The notes: generated by a model not told the origin, from the letters alone. Positions 9,414-18,016 are shown, numbered from the stretch's first letter. The stretch is 64,000 nucleotides of DNA from Pseudomonas fulva (GCF_015680705.1 NZ_JADNYP010000017.1:45087-109086); one strand, 5' to 3'. Program-made: numbers and translations.

Positions 9414-9540
9414 CCCGGCCCGCACGGGCCGGGCGCTGCTGACGGCAGGCATCGACCGATGCTGGCCTGGCAGACCAGCAGGGCGGGGCCTGCCTTTGTC
9501 TTGATTCTGGATGGAGCACATGACGAAAGCAAAGTGCTCC
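9414..9540 (-). promoter_or_regulatory. Structured leader upstream of spuB: three consecutive hairpins
   Basis: Three inverted repeats occur in a row before the spuB start: 9414-9433 (9-bp arms, almost no loop), 9459-9479 (6-bp arms TGCTGG/CCAGCA) and 9513-9540 (7-bp arms GGAGCAC/GTGCTCC). If transcription starts upstream of them they would lie in the spuB 5' leader, the last one adjoining the ribosome-binding region CTGAGG. No known riboswitch fold is recognised. Confidence 0.35.
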
Positions 9541-9848
9541 TGGCACTGGACCGCCAGATAGACTGAGGACGAAAGGGAAGATTCGGGCGCGCCACGAAAA
9601 CGGGTACAGGTGTGCAGTAAACTGCTACGCCCCGGCGCGATGGCGGTGTGCATGACAGCGGCAAGCACGGGCATGACCAGCCTGCCAAAACGACACTGCG
9701 GAGTCGCGACAGCCAGGCGCAAGCGACCGGACTGCCTGATGCAAACGGCTTTTTCCGACGAAGACGGGCGAAACATGCAACCCCCGATATTATTGATGTT
9801 ATGGGTCGTACTGGAGCTTAGCCTTGTTCATTTTTTTAGACAACTATT

Positions 9849-9868
9849 GCGTAAAAAATAGATTACGC
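9849..9868. promoter_or_regulatory. Palindromic element between spuB and spuI, possible operator
   Basis: A perfect inverted repeat, GCGTAA-N8-TTACGC with an A/T-only core, lies in an AT-rich patch of the 663-nt divergent intergenic region, about 185 nt before spuI. It has the shape of a dimeric repressor or activator site for divergent polyamine genes. The cognate regulator is not in the window. Confidence 0.35.
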
Positions 9869-10053
9869 CCAAAGCGGACTCTTCAAGAGCGCTTCGGCAG
9901 GTGCCTTGCGGATGCCCCAAATTGCGGCAAAAATGCCACTTGCATGCCATTTCAGGGCATCATGGCGCTGGCTTGACTTGGCGAGTGCTTTCCGATTGAC
10001 TGGACTGGCAAGCCCCGTTTGATTGATATTTTTAACAACAAAGGTGTTGCATC

Positions 10054-11430
10054 ATGTCGGTACCCCCGCGTGCCGTTCAGCTTAACGAAGCGAACGCGTT
10101 CCTCAAGGAACATCCCGAGGTTCTCTACGTTGACCTTCTGATCGCAGATATGAATGGCGTGGTGCGCGGCAAGCGCATCGAGCGTACCAGCCTTCACAAG
10201 GTATACGAGAAAGGTATCAACCTGCCGGCCTCGCTTTTCGCCCTCGACATCAACGGCTCCACCGTCGAGAGTACCGGGCTGGGCCTGGACATCGGCGATG
10301 CCGATCGCATCTGCTATCCGATCCCAGGTACGTTGTCCAACGAACCCTGGCAGAAACGCCCCACCGCGCAGCTGCTGATGACCATGCATGAGCTCGAGGG
10401 CACGCCGTTCTTCGCCGACCCGCGCGAAGTGCTGCGTCAGGTCGTGAGCAAGTTCGACGAAATGGGCCTGACCATCTGCGCCGCGTTCGAACTGGAGTTC
10501 TACCTGATCGATCAGGAAAACGTGAACGGCCGGCCTCAGCCGCCTCGCTCGCCGATTTCCGGCAAACGCCCGCAATCCACCCAGGTCTACCTGATCGACG
10601 ACCTGGATGAATACGCCGACTGCCTCCAGGACATCCTCGAGGGGGCCAAGGAACAAGGCATTCCAGCCGACGCGATCGTCAAGGAAAGCGCTCCGGCGCA
10701 GTTCGAGGTCAACCTGCACCACGTCGCCGACCCGCTCAAGGCCTGTGACTATGCCGTGCTGCTCAAGCGCCTGATCAAGAACATTGCCTACGACCATGAA
10801 ATGGACACCACCTTCATGGCCAAGCCCTATCCGGGCCAGGCAGGCAACGGCCTGCATGTACACATTTCCGTGCTGGACAAGGATGGCAACAACATCTTCA
10901 CCAGCGAGGATCCCGAGCAGAACGCCGCGCTTCGTCACGCGGTCGGCGGTGTGCTCGAGACCCTGCCCGCCTCCATGGCTTTCCTCTGCCCGAACGTCAA
11001 CTCGTACCGCAGGTTCGGCGCGCAGTTCTACGTGCCGAACGCGCCGAGCTGGGGTCTGGACAACCGCACCGTGGCCCTGCGGGTGCCCACCGGCACCCCG
11101 GATGCGGTGCGCCTCGAGCATCGCGTGGCCGGCGCGGACGCCAACCCGTACCTGATGATGGCCGCGGTGCTGGCAGGGGTGCACCACGGCCTGACCAACA
11201 AGATCGACCCGGGCAAGCCGATCGAGGGCAACTCCTACGAGCAGCTCGAGCAGAGCCTGCCGAACAACCTGCGCGATGCCCTGCGCGAGCTGGACGACAG
11301 CGAGATCCTCAACAAGTACATCGATCCGAAGTACATCGACATCTTCGTGGCCTGCAAGGAAAGCGAGCTGGAAGAGTTCGAGCACTCGATCTCGGACCTG
11401 GAGTACAACTGGTACCTGCATACGGTCTGA
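10054..11430 (+). CDS. spuI: Gamma-glutamylputrescine synthetase (glutamine synthetase-like, SpuI)
   Basis: This 458-residue glutamine-synthetase-like ligase is a paralogue of spuB but clearly distinct (N-terminus starts PPRAVQLNEANAFL). The active-site segments are AFELEFYL, AQFEVNLHH, GLHVHISV and RLEHRVAGADANPYL. It is expected to glutamylate putrescine or another polyamine to allow oxidation without free aminoaldehydes. It is transcribed divergently from spuB-spuC. The start at 10054 has only a weak AAAGG signal 9-13 nt upstream. Assignment as SpuI is by its sequence type; which polyamine each paralogue prefers cannot be read from sequence. Confidence 0.88.
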   Translation: MSVPPRAVQLNEANAFLKEHPEVLYVDLLIADMNGVVRGKRIERTSLHKVYEKGINLPASLFALDINGSTVESTGLGLDIGDADRICYPIPGTLSNEPWQKRPTAQLLMTMHELEGTPFFADPREVLRQVVSKFDEMGLTICAAFELEFYLIDQENVNGRPQPPRSPISGKRPQSTQVYLIDDLDEYADCLQDILEGAKEQGIPADAIVKESAPAQFEVNLHHVADPLKACDYAVLLKRLIKNIAYDHEMDTTFMAKPYPGQAGNGLHVHISVLDKDGNNIFTSEDPEQNAALRHAVGGVLETLPASMAFLCPNVNSYRRFGAQFYVPNAPSWGLDNRTVALRVPTGTPDAVRLEHRVAGADANPYLMMAAVLAGVHHGLTNKIDPGKPIEGNSYEQLEQSLPNNLRDALRELDDSEILNKYIDPKYIDIFVACKESELEEFEHSISDLEYNWYLHTV

Positions 11431-11456
11431 GGCCGTGGCAGGGCCGGTTTTCGGGT

Positions 11457-11487
11457 CGTCGGCTGCCTTCCAGGGGGACAGCCGACG
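11457..11487 (+). terminator. Hairpin terminator after spuI
   Basis: Perfect 9-bp arms (CGTCGGCTG with its complement at 11479-11487) enclose a 13-nt loop starting 26 nt after the spuI stop. No T-run follows, so efficiency is uncertain. Confidence 0.5.
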
Positions 11488-11577
11488 GCCTGACGGTCCG
11501 AGGCGACAGCGAAGAAACCGTATGCCCATCAAGGCGATGGACGTCGCCCGACAAGATGGGTATCATCGTGCCCCGTT

Positions 11578-11654
11578 GCACTCGTAGCTCAGCTGGATAG
11601 AGTACTGCCCTCCGAAGGCAGGGGTCGTGGGTTCGAATCCCGCCGAGTGCGCCA
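11578..11654 (+). tRNA. tRNA-Arg (anticodon CCG)
   Basis: A complete 77-nt cloverleaf is readable: acceptor GCACTCG pairing with CGAGTGC, a discriminator G and encoded CCA at 11652-11654. The D-arm contains AGCTCAGCTGGATAGAG. The anticodon stem CTGCC/GGCAG has loop CTCCGAA, giving anticodon CCG at 11612-11614, which reads CGG arginine codons. The T-arm contains GGTTCGAATCC. An integrase remnant begins about 110 nt beyond its 3' end, so this tRNA is the likely attachment site of an integrated element. Confidence 0.97.
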
Positions 11655-11736
11655 TCTTCTTTCCCTTGTATCACAAGGGGTTAGCGCTTCTGACAGAAAC
11701 CTGTCCTAGTCCTGAAAGTCGTTTTTGCCACAATTT

Positions 11737-11754
11737 GCCACACTCAAGTGTGGC
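11737..11754. repeat. Palindrome between tRNA-Arg and the integrase
   Basis: Perfect inverted repeat GCCACAC-TCAA-GTGTGGC, preceded by a second partial copy of TTGCCACA at 11725-11732. Its place between the tRNA 3' end and the integrase start suits an integrase arm-binding site or an operator for the integrase gene. Confidence 0.4.
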
Positions 11755-11767
11755 GGGGATGGTCGAA

Positions 11768-12840
11768 ATGGCAACAATCAGGAATCGTGGCGAGTATCAG
11801 TGGGAAGCGCAAATCGCCGTAAGGGCTATCCAGCCCAGCGCAAAACCTTCGAAACGAAAGCTGATGCCCAAGCCTGGGCACGCATGATCGAAAGCGAAAT
11901 CGACCTAGGCATCTTTGTCTCTCGGGTCGAGGCTGAACGTACCGCCTTTCATCAGCTCATTGATCGCTATATCTCCGAGATCGTTCCGAAGCACAAAGGT
12001 GCGTACTCGGAAATCAAACGACTCGAAGCGCTTAAGCGTTATCCGCTGGCGACACGTATCGTCGCTACCCTCACCTCCTCCGACTTTGCCCGCTACCGTG
12101 ACGAGCGGTTGAAGATCCGAAAAGGTAATACCGTTAAGCGTGAACTTGCTTTGTTCCAATGTATGATCGAGGTCGCCCGCCGCAAGTGGGGTATTCATCT
12201 AGCGGAGAATCCAGTGAGGATAGTGAGCCGCCCGAGCTACAACAACGAACGCTCGCGGCGGCTTGATCCGGTAGAAGAGCAATACATCCTCAGCGCGCTG
12301 GAGCTTTGCGAACGTCGTGCGAACGGGACTTATGCTGATGCCTCTCACAACCCTCGAATACGCCCCATCGTCCAATTAGCGATCGAGACAGCAATGCGTC
12401 GTGGCGAGATTTTCGAGCTGCGCTGGAAACACGTGAACCCGAACCGCCGGACCGCACATTTACCGGCGACCAAGAATGGACTGCCGAGGACGATTCCGCT
12501 CTCACCGAACGCCATCAAACTGTTGAGAGGACTACCGCGCTCCCTGTGCGGTCGAGTATTCCCAACCACCACTGATGCTCTCAAAAAAGCTGTTGTGCGG
12601 GGGCTGGAGCGCGCGCGCTCAAAATACTTGGCCGACTGCGATCAGGCATGTGTGGCGCCGCAGGAGGACTTTCTGGTCGACCTGCGTTTCCACGATCTAC
12701 GGCATGAGGCTACATGCAGGCTCGCGACCAAGCTGCCGAACCTGATTGAGCTGGCAAGCGTGACAGGGCACCGGGAGGTGAACATGCTGAAGCGATATTC
12801 CAACATTACGGCGGAGGAGCTGGCAGCGAAGCTGGCGTGA
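11768..12840 (+). pseudogene. tRNA-linked phage-type tyrosine recombinase, frameshifted near its N-terminus
   Basis: The C-terminal catalytic domain is complete: Arg in ETAMRRGEIFEL, Lys in ATKNGLPRT, the HDLRHEA box, His in TGHREV and the nucleophile Tyr in LKRYSNIT. The usual N-terminus of this integrase family (MATIRNRGEYQWEAQI, then RRKGYPAQRKTFETK) is split between two frames. The first part reads from 11768, the second in another frame from about 11815. One base, most simply a C in the ATC-CGC context near 11813, is missing. A different ATG at 11725 would keep the catalytic frame open but replaces the arm-binding N-terminus with unrelated residues. It is therefore probably inactive, or a sequencing error. 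Confidence 0.75.
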
Positions 12841-12955
12841 CGCCACCTCGCCGTGTCAACGAATGCTTTGGGAGGTTACCGCGCTTCAGTACAGCTCTAC
12901 CTATAGGTAGCCGCAAGCAAAGCTCCGCCGTCGCGAATGGGTCGAGTCCATAAGT
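12841..12955. other. Gap with no gene seen
   Basis: These bases separate the convergent integrase remnant and TonB receptor gene. I see no tRNA fragment, repeat or terminator here. Confidence 0.4.
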
Positions 12956-15424
12956 TTAGAATAAGTACTTTACAGACAGCATCAGATTACGCGGATCGCC
13001 GTACACGCTGCTTGGTACTGTCACTGTGTTGCTGAAGGAGTTGTAGTAGGATTTGTCGAACGCATTGTGCAGGTTCAACTGGGTGTCAATGTGTTTGGTC
13101 GGTTTGAAACCGATCATGAAATCGACCAGGGCGTAGCCCTCCTGTTCGATGATGAACGTCTTTGTGGCGTTGGTGTTGTAGATACGGTTCTGCGCATACA
13201 GCGAGCTGCCCACGCGCCATTTGTTCCATCGCCCAGGCAGGTGGTAGGTGGTGCTCATCTTGAACTGGTGACGCGGGATGTCGGTATCGAACAGTCGCCC
13301 TTCATTGGCTGCGTTGCTGTCCTTGACGTATTTCGCCTCGGTGAAGGTATACCCGGCCGCCAGCTCCCAGTTGGGTGTCAACTGGCCTTGAACTTCCAGC
13401 TCGATACCCTTGCTACGGACCTTGCCCGACGCTTCGTAGCAGGCGGTGGTCGGATAGGTCGGGCATAGATCGCGATCGGTCACGGACTTGGCGCGGTTTT
13501 CCTGGTCGATCTGGAAGATCGCCGCCGAGGCGTTCAAGGCGCCATCGAAGTACTCACCTTTTATGCCTAGTTCATAGTTTTTGCCGGTGATGGGCGCGAT
13601 GATCCCGCCACTGGCATCGACGTAACTCTGCGGCTTGAAGATATCGGTGTAGCTCACGTACACAGAATGATGAGCGTCTAGGTCATAGATCAGTCCGGCG
13701 TACTTGGTCACGTGGCGAGTGACCTGCAGATGCGACTCAGTGTTGCGGTAGGGGTTGGTGGTGACGTTGTCGTACCAATCCAGGCGACTACCGATGACCA
13801 GTTTCAAGGGGTCGGCCAGGCTCAGGCGGGTGGCCGCATAGGCGCTGTTCAGCTTGGCGTTGGTATTCTGCCAGCCGTACTTGGTCTGGCTGGGCAGCTT
13901 CGGCGTTGCACCCGAGTCCCAGTTGTAGATATCGATGTTGCCTTTGAGCAGGATGTTGCTGGGCACATCGCCATTGAGTACTACGCGACGATGGCTGGCG
14001 CCGAGCACCAGTTCGTGTTCGCGGCCTGCGAAGTTGAATGGGCCGCTGGAATAGGCATCGAAACTGTTCTGACTTTCGCGGTAGTGGCCGGCACCAACGA
14101 ACTGGTTGTAGACCCCGGTGGCAGGGACGGCGACCAGATAAGTGCCAAGCATGTCTAGGTCTGCCCAGGTCTTGGTCGCGGCGAAGTTGAGTTTCCAGCC
14201 GTTATCCAACACGTGCTCCAGGGCCGCATAGCTGGTGGTGGTGACTTTGTTCCAGTATTCCCAGTCGTTGCTCAGGGTGGTGGAGCGAGAAAGCCCCAGG
14301 TCTTCGCCGTTAAAGCCCGTGGGTAAGCCGGTCCAGCCGTTGCCGTTGTAGTTGTCCTGCTGACGCGAAGCACTCAAGGTCAGGGTGGTGCTGTCGTTGA
14401 GATCGGCCTCGAGGATGCCATAGAACAGGTTGCGTTCGTTTTCGAGGTCGTCGCGGAAGCTATTCTCGTTGCGGTAGGCAGCGACCATGCGGCCACGCAG
14501 GCTACCAGTATCGTTAAGCGGGCCGGAGATGTCTGTCTGTGCGCGGTAGCGGTCCCAACTTCCGGCGCTGCCTTCGATAGTGGCCTGGAACTCGTGGGTC
14601 GGCCGCTTGCGAATCAGGTTGAGCGCTGCCGATGGGTTGCCAGCCCCTTGCGTCAGGCCAGTAGCGCCGCGCACCACTTCGACACGGTCGTACATGGCCA
14701 TATCGGCCGACAGCAGGTCCTGGGATACCTGCGAGCTGTCCAGGCTAGTGGGCAGGCCGTCGTACATGATGTTGTCCAGGGCGAAACCGCGGGCATAGTA
14801 CGAAGAGCGGTTCGGCCCGGTGCGACGAAGGGTCAGGCCCGGCGTGTTCTGTACCACATCGTTGATGTCATCGATGTCCTGATCATCGAGACGCTGGCGT
14901 GTCATCACCGTGACCGACTGCGGCGTCTCGCGCAGGGATAACGGCAGCTTGGTGGCTGTCTGCGCCGAACCTGTGGTGTAGGAACCAGTCCCTTCCGACG
15001 CGCCCACCAGCTCATTGGCACTGACGTTGGTTGCACCAAGTTGCAACGCGGAATCAGTACCGACTTTTTTCGTCAATAGATAGTTGTCGCCAGATTTCAG
15101 TACTTCGAGCCCTGTTCCCTGGAGCAGCACGGCAAAACCTTGCTCCACACTGTAGGGCCCCTGCAAGCCTGACGTCTGGCTGCCATCGGTCAACGCGGTC
15201 TCGAACGACAGCACGACCCCGGAGGCGCGTGCGAACTGGTTCAATGCCGCGCCCAGAGGGCCGGGGGCAATAAGGTAGGTGTGAGTCGGTTGTTCGGCAT
15301 GCGCCTGGCTGGCGCTGAAGACAAGCGGCTGAATGAACCCTGTTTGGACAACGACTGCAACACCGAGCACTAAACTGGGCAGTGATCGTTTTTGCGGGTT
15401 AGCGGCTTGGGCGAGGCGGGGCAT
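12956..15424 (-). CDS. TonB-dependent siderophore receptor with N-terminal signalling (STN) domain
   Basis: This outer-membrane receptor of about 822 residues belongs to the FpvA/FoxA class. After the signal peptide (cleavage near SQAHA) comes an STN domain (THTYLIAPGPLGAALNQF, roughly residues 45-120) that contacts a FecR-type anti-sigma factor. The plug domain (LPLSLRETPQSVTVMTRQR onward, about 155-290) and a 22-strand barrel ending LMLSVKYLF, with the usual terminal Phe, follow. The start at 15424 has AAGGAG 7 nt upstream; an ATG seven codons earlier lacks one. It follows fecI-fecR on the same strand, so ligand binding probably switches on its own transcription. The siderophore is not identifiable. 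Confidence 0.9.
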   Translation of the reverse strand: MPRLAQAANPQKRSLPSLVLGVAVVVQTGFIQPLVFSASQAHAEQPTHTYLIAPGPLGAALNQFARASGVVLSFETALTDGSQTSGLQGPYSVEQGFAVLLQGTGLEVLKSGDNYLLTKKVGTDSALQLGATNVSANELVGASEGTGSYTTGSAQTATKLPLSLRETPQSVTVMTRQRLDDQDIDDINDVVQNTPGLTLRRTGPNRSSYYARGFALDNIMYDGLPTSLDSSQVSQDLLSADMAMYDRVEVVRGATGLTQGAGNPSAALNLIRKRPTHEFQATIEGSAGSWDRYRAQTDISGPLNDTGSLRGRMVAAYRNENSFRDDLENERNLFYGILEADLNDSTTLTLSASRQQDNYNGNGWTGLPTGFNGEDLGLSRSTTLSNDWEYWNKVTTTSYAALEHVLDNGWKLNFAATKTWADLDMLGTYLVAVPATGVYNQFVGAGHYRESQNSFDAYSSGPFNFAGREHELVLGASHRRVVLNGDVPSNILLKGNIDIYNWDSGATPKLPSQTKYGWQNTNAKLNSAYAATRLSLADPLKLVIGSRLDWYDNVTTNPYRNTESHLQVTRHVTKYAGLIYDLDAHHSVYVSYTDIFKPQSYVDASGGIIAPITGKNYELGIKGEYFDGALNASAAIFQIDQENRAKSVTDRDLCPTYPTTACYEASGKVRSKGIELEVQGQLTPNWELAAGYTFTEAKYVKDSNAANEGRLFDTDIPRHQFKMSTTYHLPGRWNKWRVGSSLYAQNRIYNTNATKTFIIEQEGYALVDFMIGFKPTKHIDTQLNLHNAFDKSYYNSFSNTVTVPSSVYGDPRNLMLSVKYLF

Positions 15425-15520
15425 GACTACTCCTTCAAGTGCCATTAGCAGGCGGTTTGAAGAGAGAGCACGGACGAGTTATGAAAACCTACAATGACAT
15501 TGTGATTATTTTTGTGCGGC

Positions 15521-16453
15521 CTACGAAAAACGAACCCAAAAACGGGTGCGTGTCTCCATTTTCAGCTTCAGCGCCTGGGCGATGACCTGCAAGGTCCGGT
15601 CCGTATCGTCCAGCGGGAAGACCCCGGAAACCCTCACCCCTGCCACCGCGTCAGTGCACCGTATGAAGCCGGGCCGATAACGCTCTAGCTCCCGCAAGGT
15701 GCGGTCAAGTCGCCACCCGTCTACTACCAAGCGGCCTTGGCTCCATTCACTTTGGCTGATGTCGGCAGGCCGTGGGGCGCCCAGCGGCCCGTCATCGAAG
15801 TCCATTTCCAGGCCGGCATCGACGATGACCGGGCCGGCGACACTCGCGTTTTGTACCGCCACAGCGTGTTCCAGCACTGTCAGCCGGGTGTGCTGGGCAA
15901 ACAGGCGGACATTGAAGCGGGTGCCCAAGGCGCGCATCTCCCCCTGTGGGCTGCGTACCAGCAAAGGACGTGCGTCGGCTGCGGTTTCGATCAGGATTTC
16001 GCCGGCGTGCAATACGATCAGTCGTTGTCGTGCGTCGTAGCGGATGTCTACCGCGGAAGCCGTATTCAGAGACAGTTGGGTGCCGTCCGCCAGGGTCACA
16101 TTTCGACGTTCACCTACACGAGTGCGAAGGTCGGCAAACCACTCGTTCGACTGCAGATAGGCGCCACCGAGCAGGGGCACCGTGCACAGGCCAAGCAACA
16201 TCCCGCTGAGGATTGTGCGTCGCCCCATGATACTCGGGGTACCGCTCAAGGTTTGCCGAGCCAGCGTACCGGGCACGTTATTCAAGCTGACCTGTAACCG
16301 TTCGACCCTTGCCCATGCCCACTGATGCAGCGGGTCGAGTCGAAGCCAGTCCTGTTGTTGCCTTCGAGTCTCCAAGCACTCCGGCGCGGCACCTAGCCTG
16401 GCATGCCACTGGGCTGCCGCACGCAGTGCCAGGTGGCGATCCGACAAGCTCAC
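15521..16453 (-). CDS. FecR-family anti-sigma factor
   Basis: This is a 310-residue inner-membrane sigma regulator. The N-terminal cytoplasmic part (WHARLGAAPE, WLRLDPLHQWAWARVE) is the DUF4880 sigma-binding region. A single transmembrane helix lies near residues 78-98 (GMLLGLCTVPLLGGAYL). The periplasmic FecR domain includes LADGTQLSLNTASAVDI, and a C-terminal domain of the receptor-contact type follows. It starts with GTG overlapping the fecI stop (GTGA), so synthesis is coupled to the sigma factor. It should relay the ligand-bound state of the TonB receptor encoded downstream. Confidence 0.9.
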   Translation of the reverse strand: MSLSDRHLALRAAAQWHARLGAAPECLETRRQQQDWLRLDPLHQWAWARVERLQVSLNNVPGTLARQTLSGTPSIMGRRTILSGMLLGLCTVPLLGGAYLQSNEWFADLRTRVGERRNVTLADGTQLSLNTASAVDIRYDARQRLIVLHAGEILIETAADARPLLVRSPQGEMRALGTRFNVRLFAQHTRLTVLEHAVAVQNASVAGPVIVDAGLEMDFDDGPLGAPRPADISQSEWSQGRLVVDGWRLDRTLRELERYRPGFIRCTDAVAGVRVSGVFPLDDTDRTLQVIAQALKLKMETRTRFWVRFS

Positions 16454-16977
16454 GCTTCAGCGTCCAGCTCGAAGAACAGGCACTGTTCGGTAGCTTTTGC
16501 CATGTACTTGGTCACCGAGCTGACGGATACCTGAAGGCGTGCTGAAACTTCGGCGTAGCTCATGCCGTCGAGCTGAACGTAGAAGAACGCCTGGCGTACT
16601 TTGCTCCCCAGGCCGTCGAGCATCGCATCCAGCTGCATCAGCGTCTCGAGAATGATCAGGCGGTGCTCCGGGGAGCACGCCTGCGCTTGCGGCTCATTAG
16701 CCAAGTACTCTTGATACTCTTGCTCAAGCTGGTGTCGTCGTAACTGGTCGATCATCAGTCGCTTGGCAACCGTCGCGAGGTAGCTACGTGGCTCTCGTGG
16801 TACACGGTTCATTGCGCTGCTGATCAAGCGCACGAAGGTATCTTGGGTGATGTCGGCCGCACGTTCCCTATCGCCCAACCGCCTGCGTAGCCAGCCCAGC
16901 AACCACTGGCTGTGATCACGGTAGAGACCATGTATGTCACTGGCAAGCGAAGCTGGCGGCAGCGATACATCAGGCAT
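16450..16977 (-). CDS. FecI-type extracytoplasmic function sigma factor
   Basis: This is a 175-residue ECF sigma factor. Region 2 (LYRDHSQWLLGWLRRRLG, then ADITQDTFVRLI) and region 4 (MSYAEVSARLQVSVSSVTKY, the helix-turn-helix for the -35 element) are clear, which is typical of iron-starvation sigma factors. It heads the fecI-fecR-receptor set and should direct transcription of the receptor gene. A weak Fur-like sequence lies at 17001-17026 just upstream, consistent with iron control. Length and domain order are normal for the family. Confidence 0.92.
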   Translation of the reverse strand: MPDVSLPPASLASDIHGLYRDHSQWLLGWLRRRLGDRERAADITQDTFVRLISSAMNRVPREPRSYLATVAKRLMIDQLRRHQLEQEYQEYLANEPQAQACSPEHRLIILETLMQLDAMLDGLGSKVRQAFFYVQLDGMSYAEVSARLQVSVSSVTKYMAKATEQCLFFELDAEA

Positions 16978-17000
16978 CCATGGACTCCTTGATCTCAGTC

Positions 17001-17026
17001 AATGCGGATAAGAATTGATCTCGATT
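17001..17026 (-). promoter_or_regulatory. Possible degenerate Fur box upstream of fecI
   Basis: The stretch contains GGATAAGAATTGATCTC, which shares the GATAA/GAATT half-site character of Pseudomonas Fur boxes. It lies about 25-50 nt before the fecI start. The match is partial and is proposed mainly because the operon type is normally Fur-repressed. Confidence 0.25.
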
Positions 17027-17322
17027 GTAACCACCAATGAAAAAATGCGAAAGAACTCGCCTACACGTTGATTTCTACTCCCTAGGGACGATCCAGGCCT
17101 TGGAGAGCTTTGAGTTCCCACCATCCCAGCTAAAGACATTAATCGGCTCAGCACTTGGGCGGTGATCGTAATTGCTATTTTTGATGGAAATCTGGTCAAT
17201 CGGTGTCTCGATACTCCGCATCGTACTGACGATACAGGCTCCGTGGCCTGCCGCCCTTGCCAAGCGGGCGCTAACCTCCTCGCTTGGCAGAGCGCCACAC
17301 CGTTGAATCCCTAAACGTCTAA
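17027..17322. other. Unassigned stretch beside gene remnants
   Basis: No intact gene is recognised. A short minus-strand frame ending near 17075 (residues such as SWDGGNSKLSKAWIVP) looks codon-like but matches no family I know. It may be the tail of a further decayed catabolic gene. Confidence 0.3.
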
Positions 17323-17625
17323 TCAGACCCGCTCGAACTTTTCGAAACCAGCAACCGGCTGCCAATTCACCAGCGGCGTAAGAAAGTGCAGTTCGAAACG
17401 CCGGGACAGAAATCGCCATACTCCTTGGCGGCGCTCAAACTGGTGATGATAACGACCACTGACTTGTATCGGCCCTTTCTCAACATCGTGAAATAGGCAA
17501 TTTGCGGCAACGGAAGCTGTGGCCATTTCCCTATCGATGCAAATCATGGGACTGGACATCCAGTAATGCATATGCGGCATCTTTCGCCAGTTTCTCCGTG
17601 GATCGTGTCCCAGGAAGTGGTGTAG
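17323..17625 (-). pseudogene. C-terminal fragment of a SnoaL/NTF2-like protein
   Basis: In one frame from about 17625 down to the stop at 17323, the translation LHHFLGHDPRRNWRKM, then MHYWMSSPMICIDREMA and the strand pattern SGRYHHQFERRQGVWRFLSRRFE, resembles the C-terminal half of SnoaL-like or ring-hydroxylating dioxygenase small-subunit-like proteins. The N-terminal half is absent. Upstream the frame runs directly into a truncated flavin monooxygenase in another frame, so an internal deletion has joined two genes. An internal ATG at 17580 would give 85 residues, but this is unlikely to be functional alone. Confidence 0.5.
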
Positions 17626-17897
17626 AGGCCCCCCAGTGCATTTCCCGCAGCATCCTGGCGGCGTATTGCCAACGGTCGGCCACCAATGACCTGAATGTCT
17701 TGCAGCAGTCCCAGTTCTTCCAGCACAAAGCTGGCATTGGGCCAGAGCGTCACGCCGGCCCCTATGGTTGCCGGCACCGCACGGCGCTCATAGACCCGAG
17801 GGTGGTAACCCTGCTTGCGCAATGCTAGTGCTACGCTCAGGCCCGCAATGCCGCCGCCAAGTATTCCAATTTCCACGCTGAAGCTCTCCTTGTTCAT
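17626..17897 (-). pseudogene. N-terminal fragment of an FAD-dependent (aromatic-type) monooxygenase
   Basis: The first ~90 residues are a standard Rossmann FAD-binding start: EIGILGGGIAGLSVALAL (GxGxxG), the acidic end of beta-2 in RVYERR, and GAGVTLWPNASFVLEELG typical of salicylate hydroxylase-like enzymes. These proteins are normally around 380-400 residues. Here similarity stops at about residue 90, and the frame closes at 17544 after unrelated residues. The gene starts 119 nt from the divergent LysR gene, the usual arrangement for a regulator and its catabolic target, so an aromatic degradation operon has probably been lost here. Confidence 0.7.
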
Positions 17898-18016
17898 CCA
17901 GTGTCCGGCACATGGCCCACCGCGTCACATCGAGCAAAAGCGCATCTTAAATTTCGCCACTACGGAGAACTAGCATGCAAAAATGGGACGTTTTCATATC
18001 TCAAACGGGATAATCG

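Noticed and set aside
9962..9976. Possible sigma-54 promoter before spuI (TGGCGCTGGCTTGA)
   Set aside because: The spacing between the GG and the -12 element is one base short and the -12 GC is replaced by GA.
17544..17625. Reading the flavin monooxygenase fragment as an intact 117-residue gene
   Set aside because: Family members are about 380-400 residues, and the last ~25 residues come from the wrong frame of the SnoaL-like remnant.
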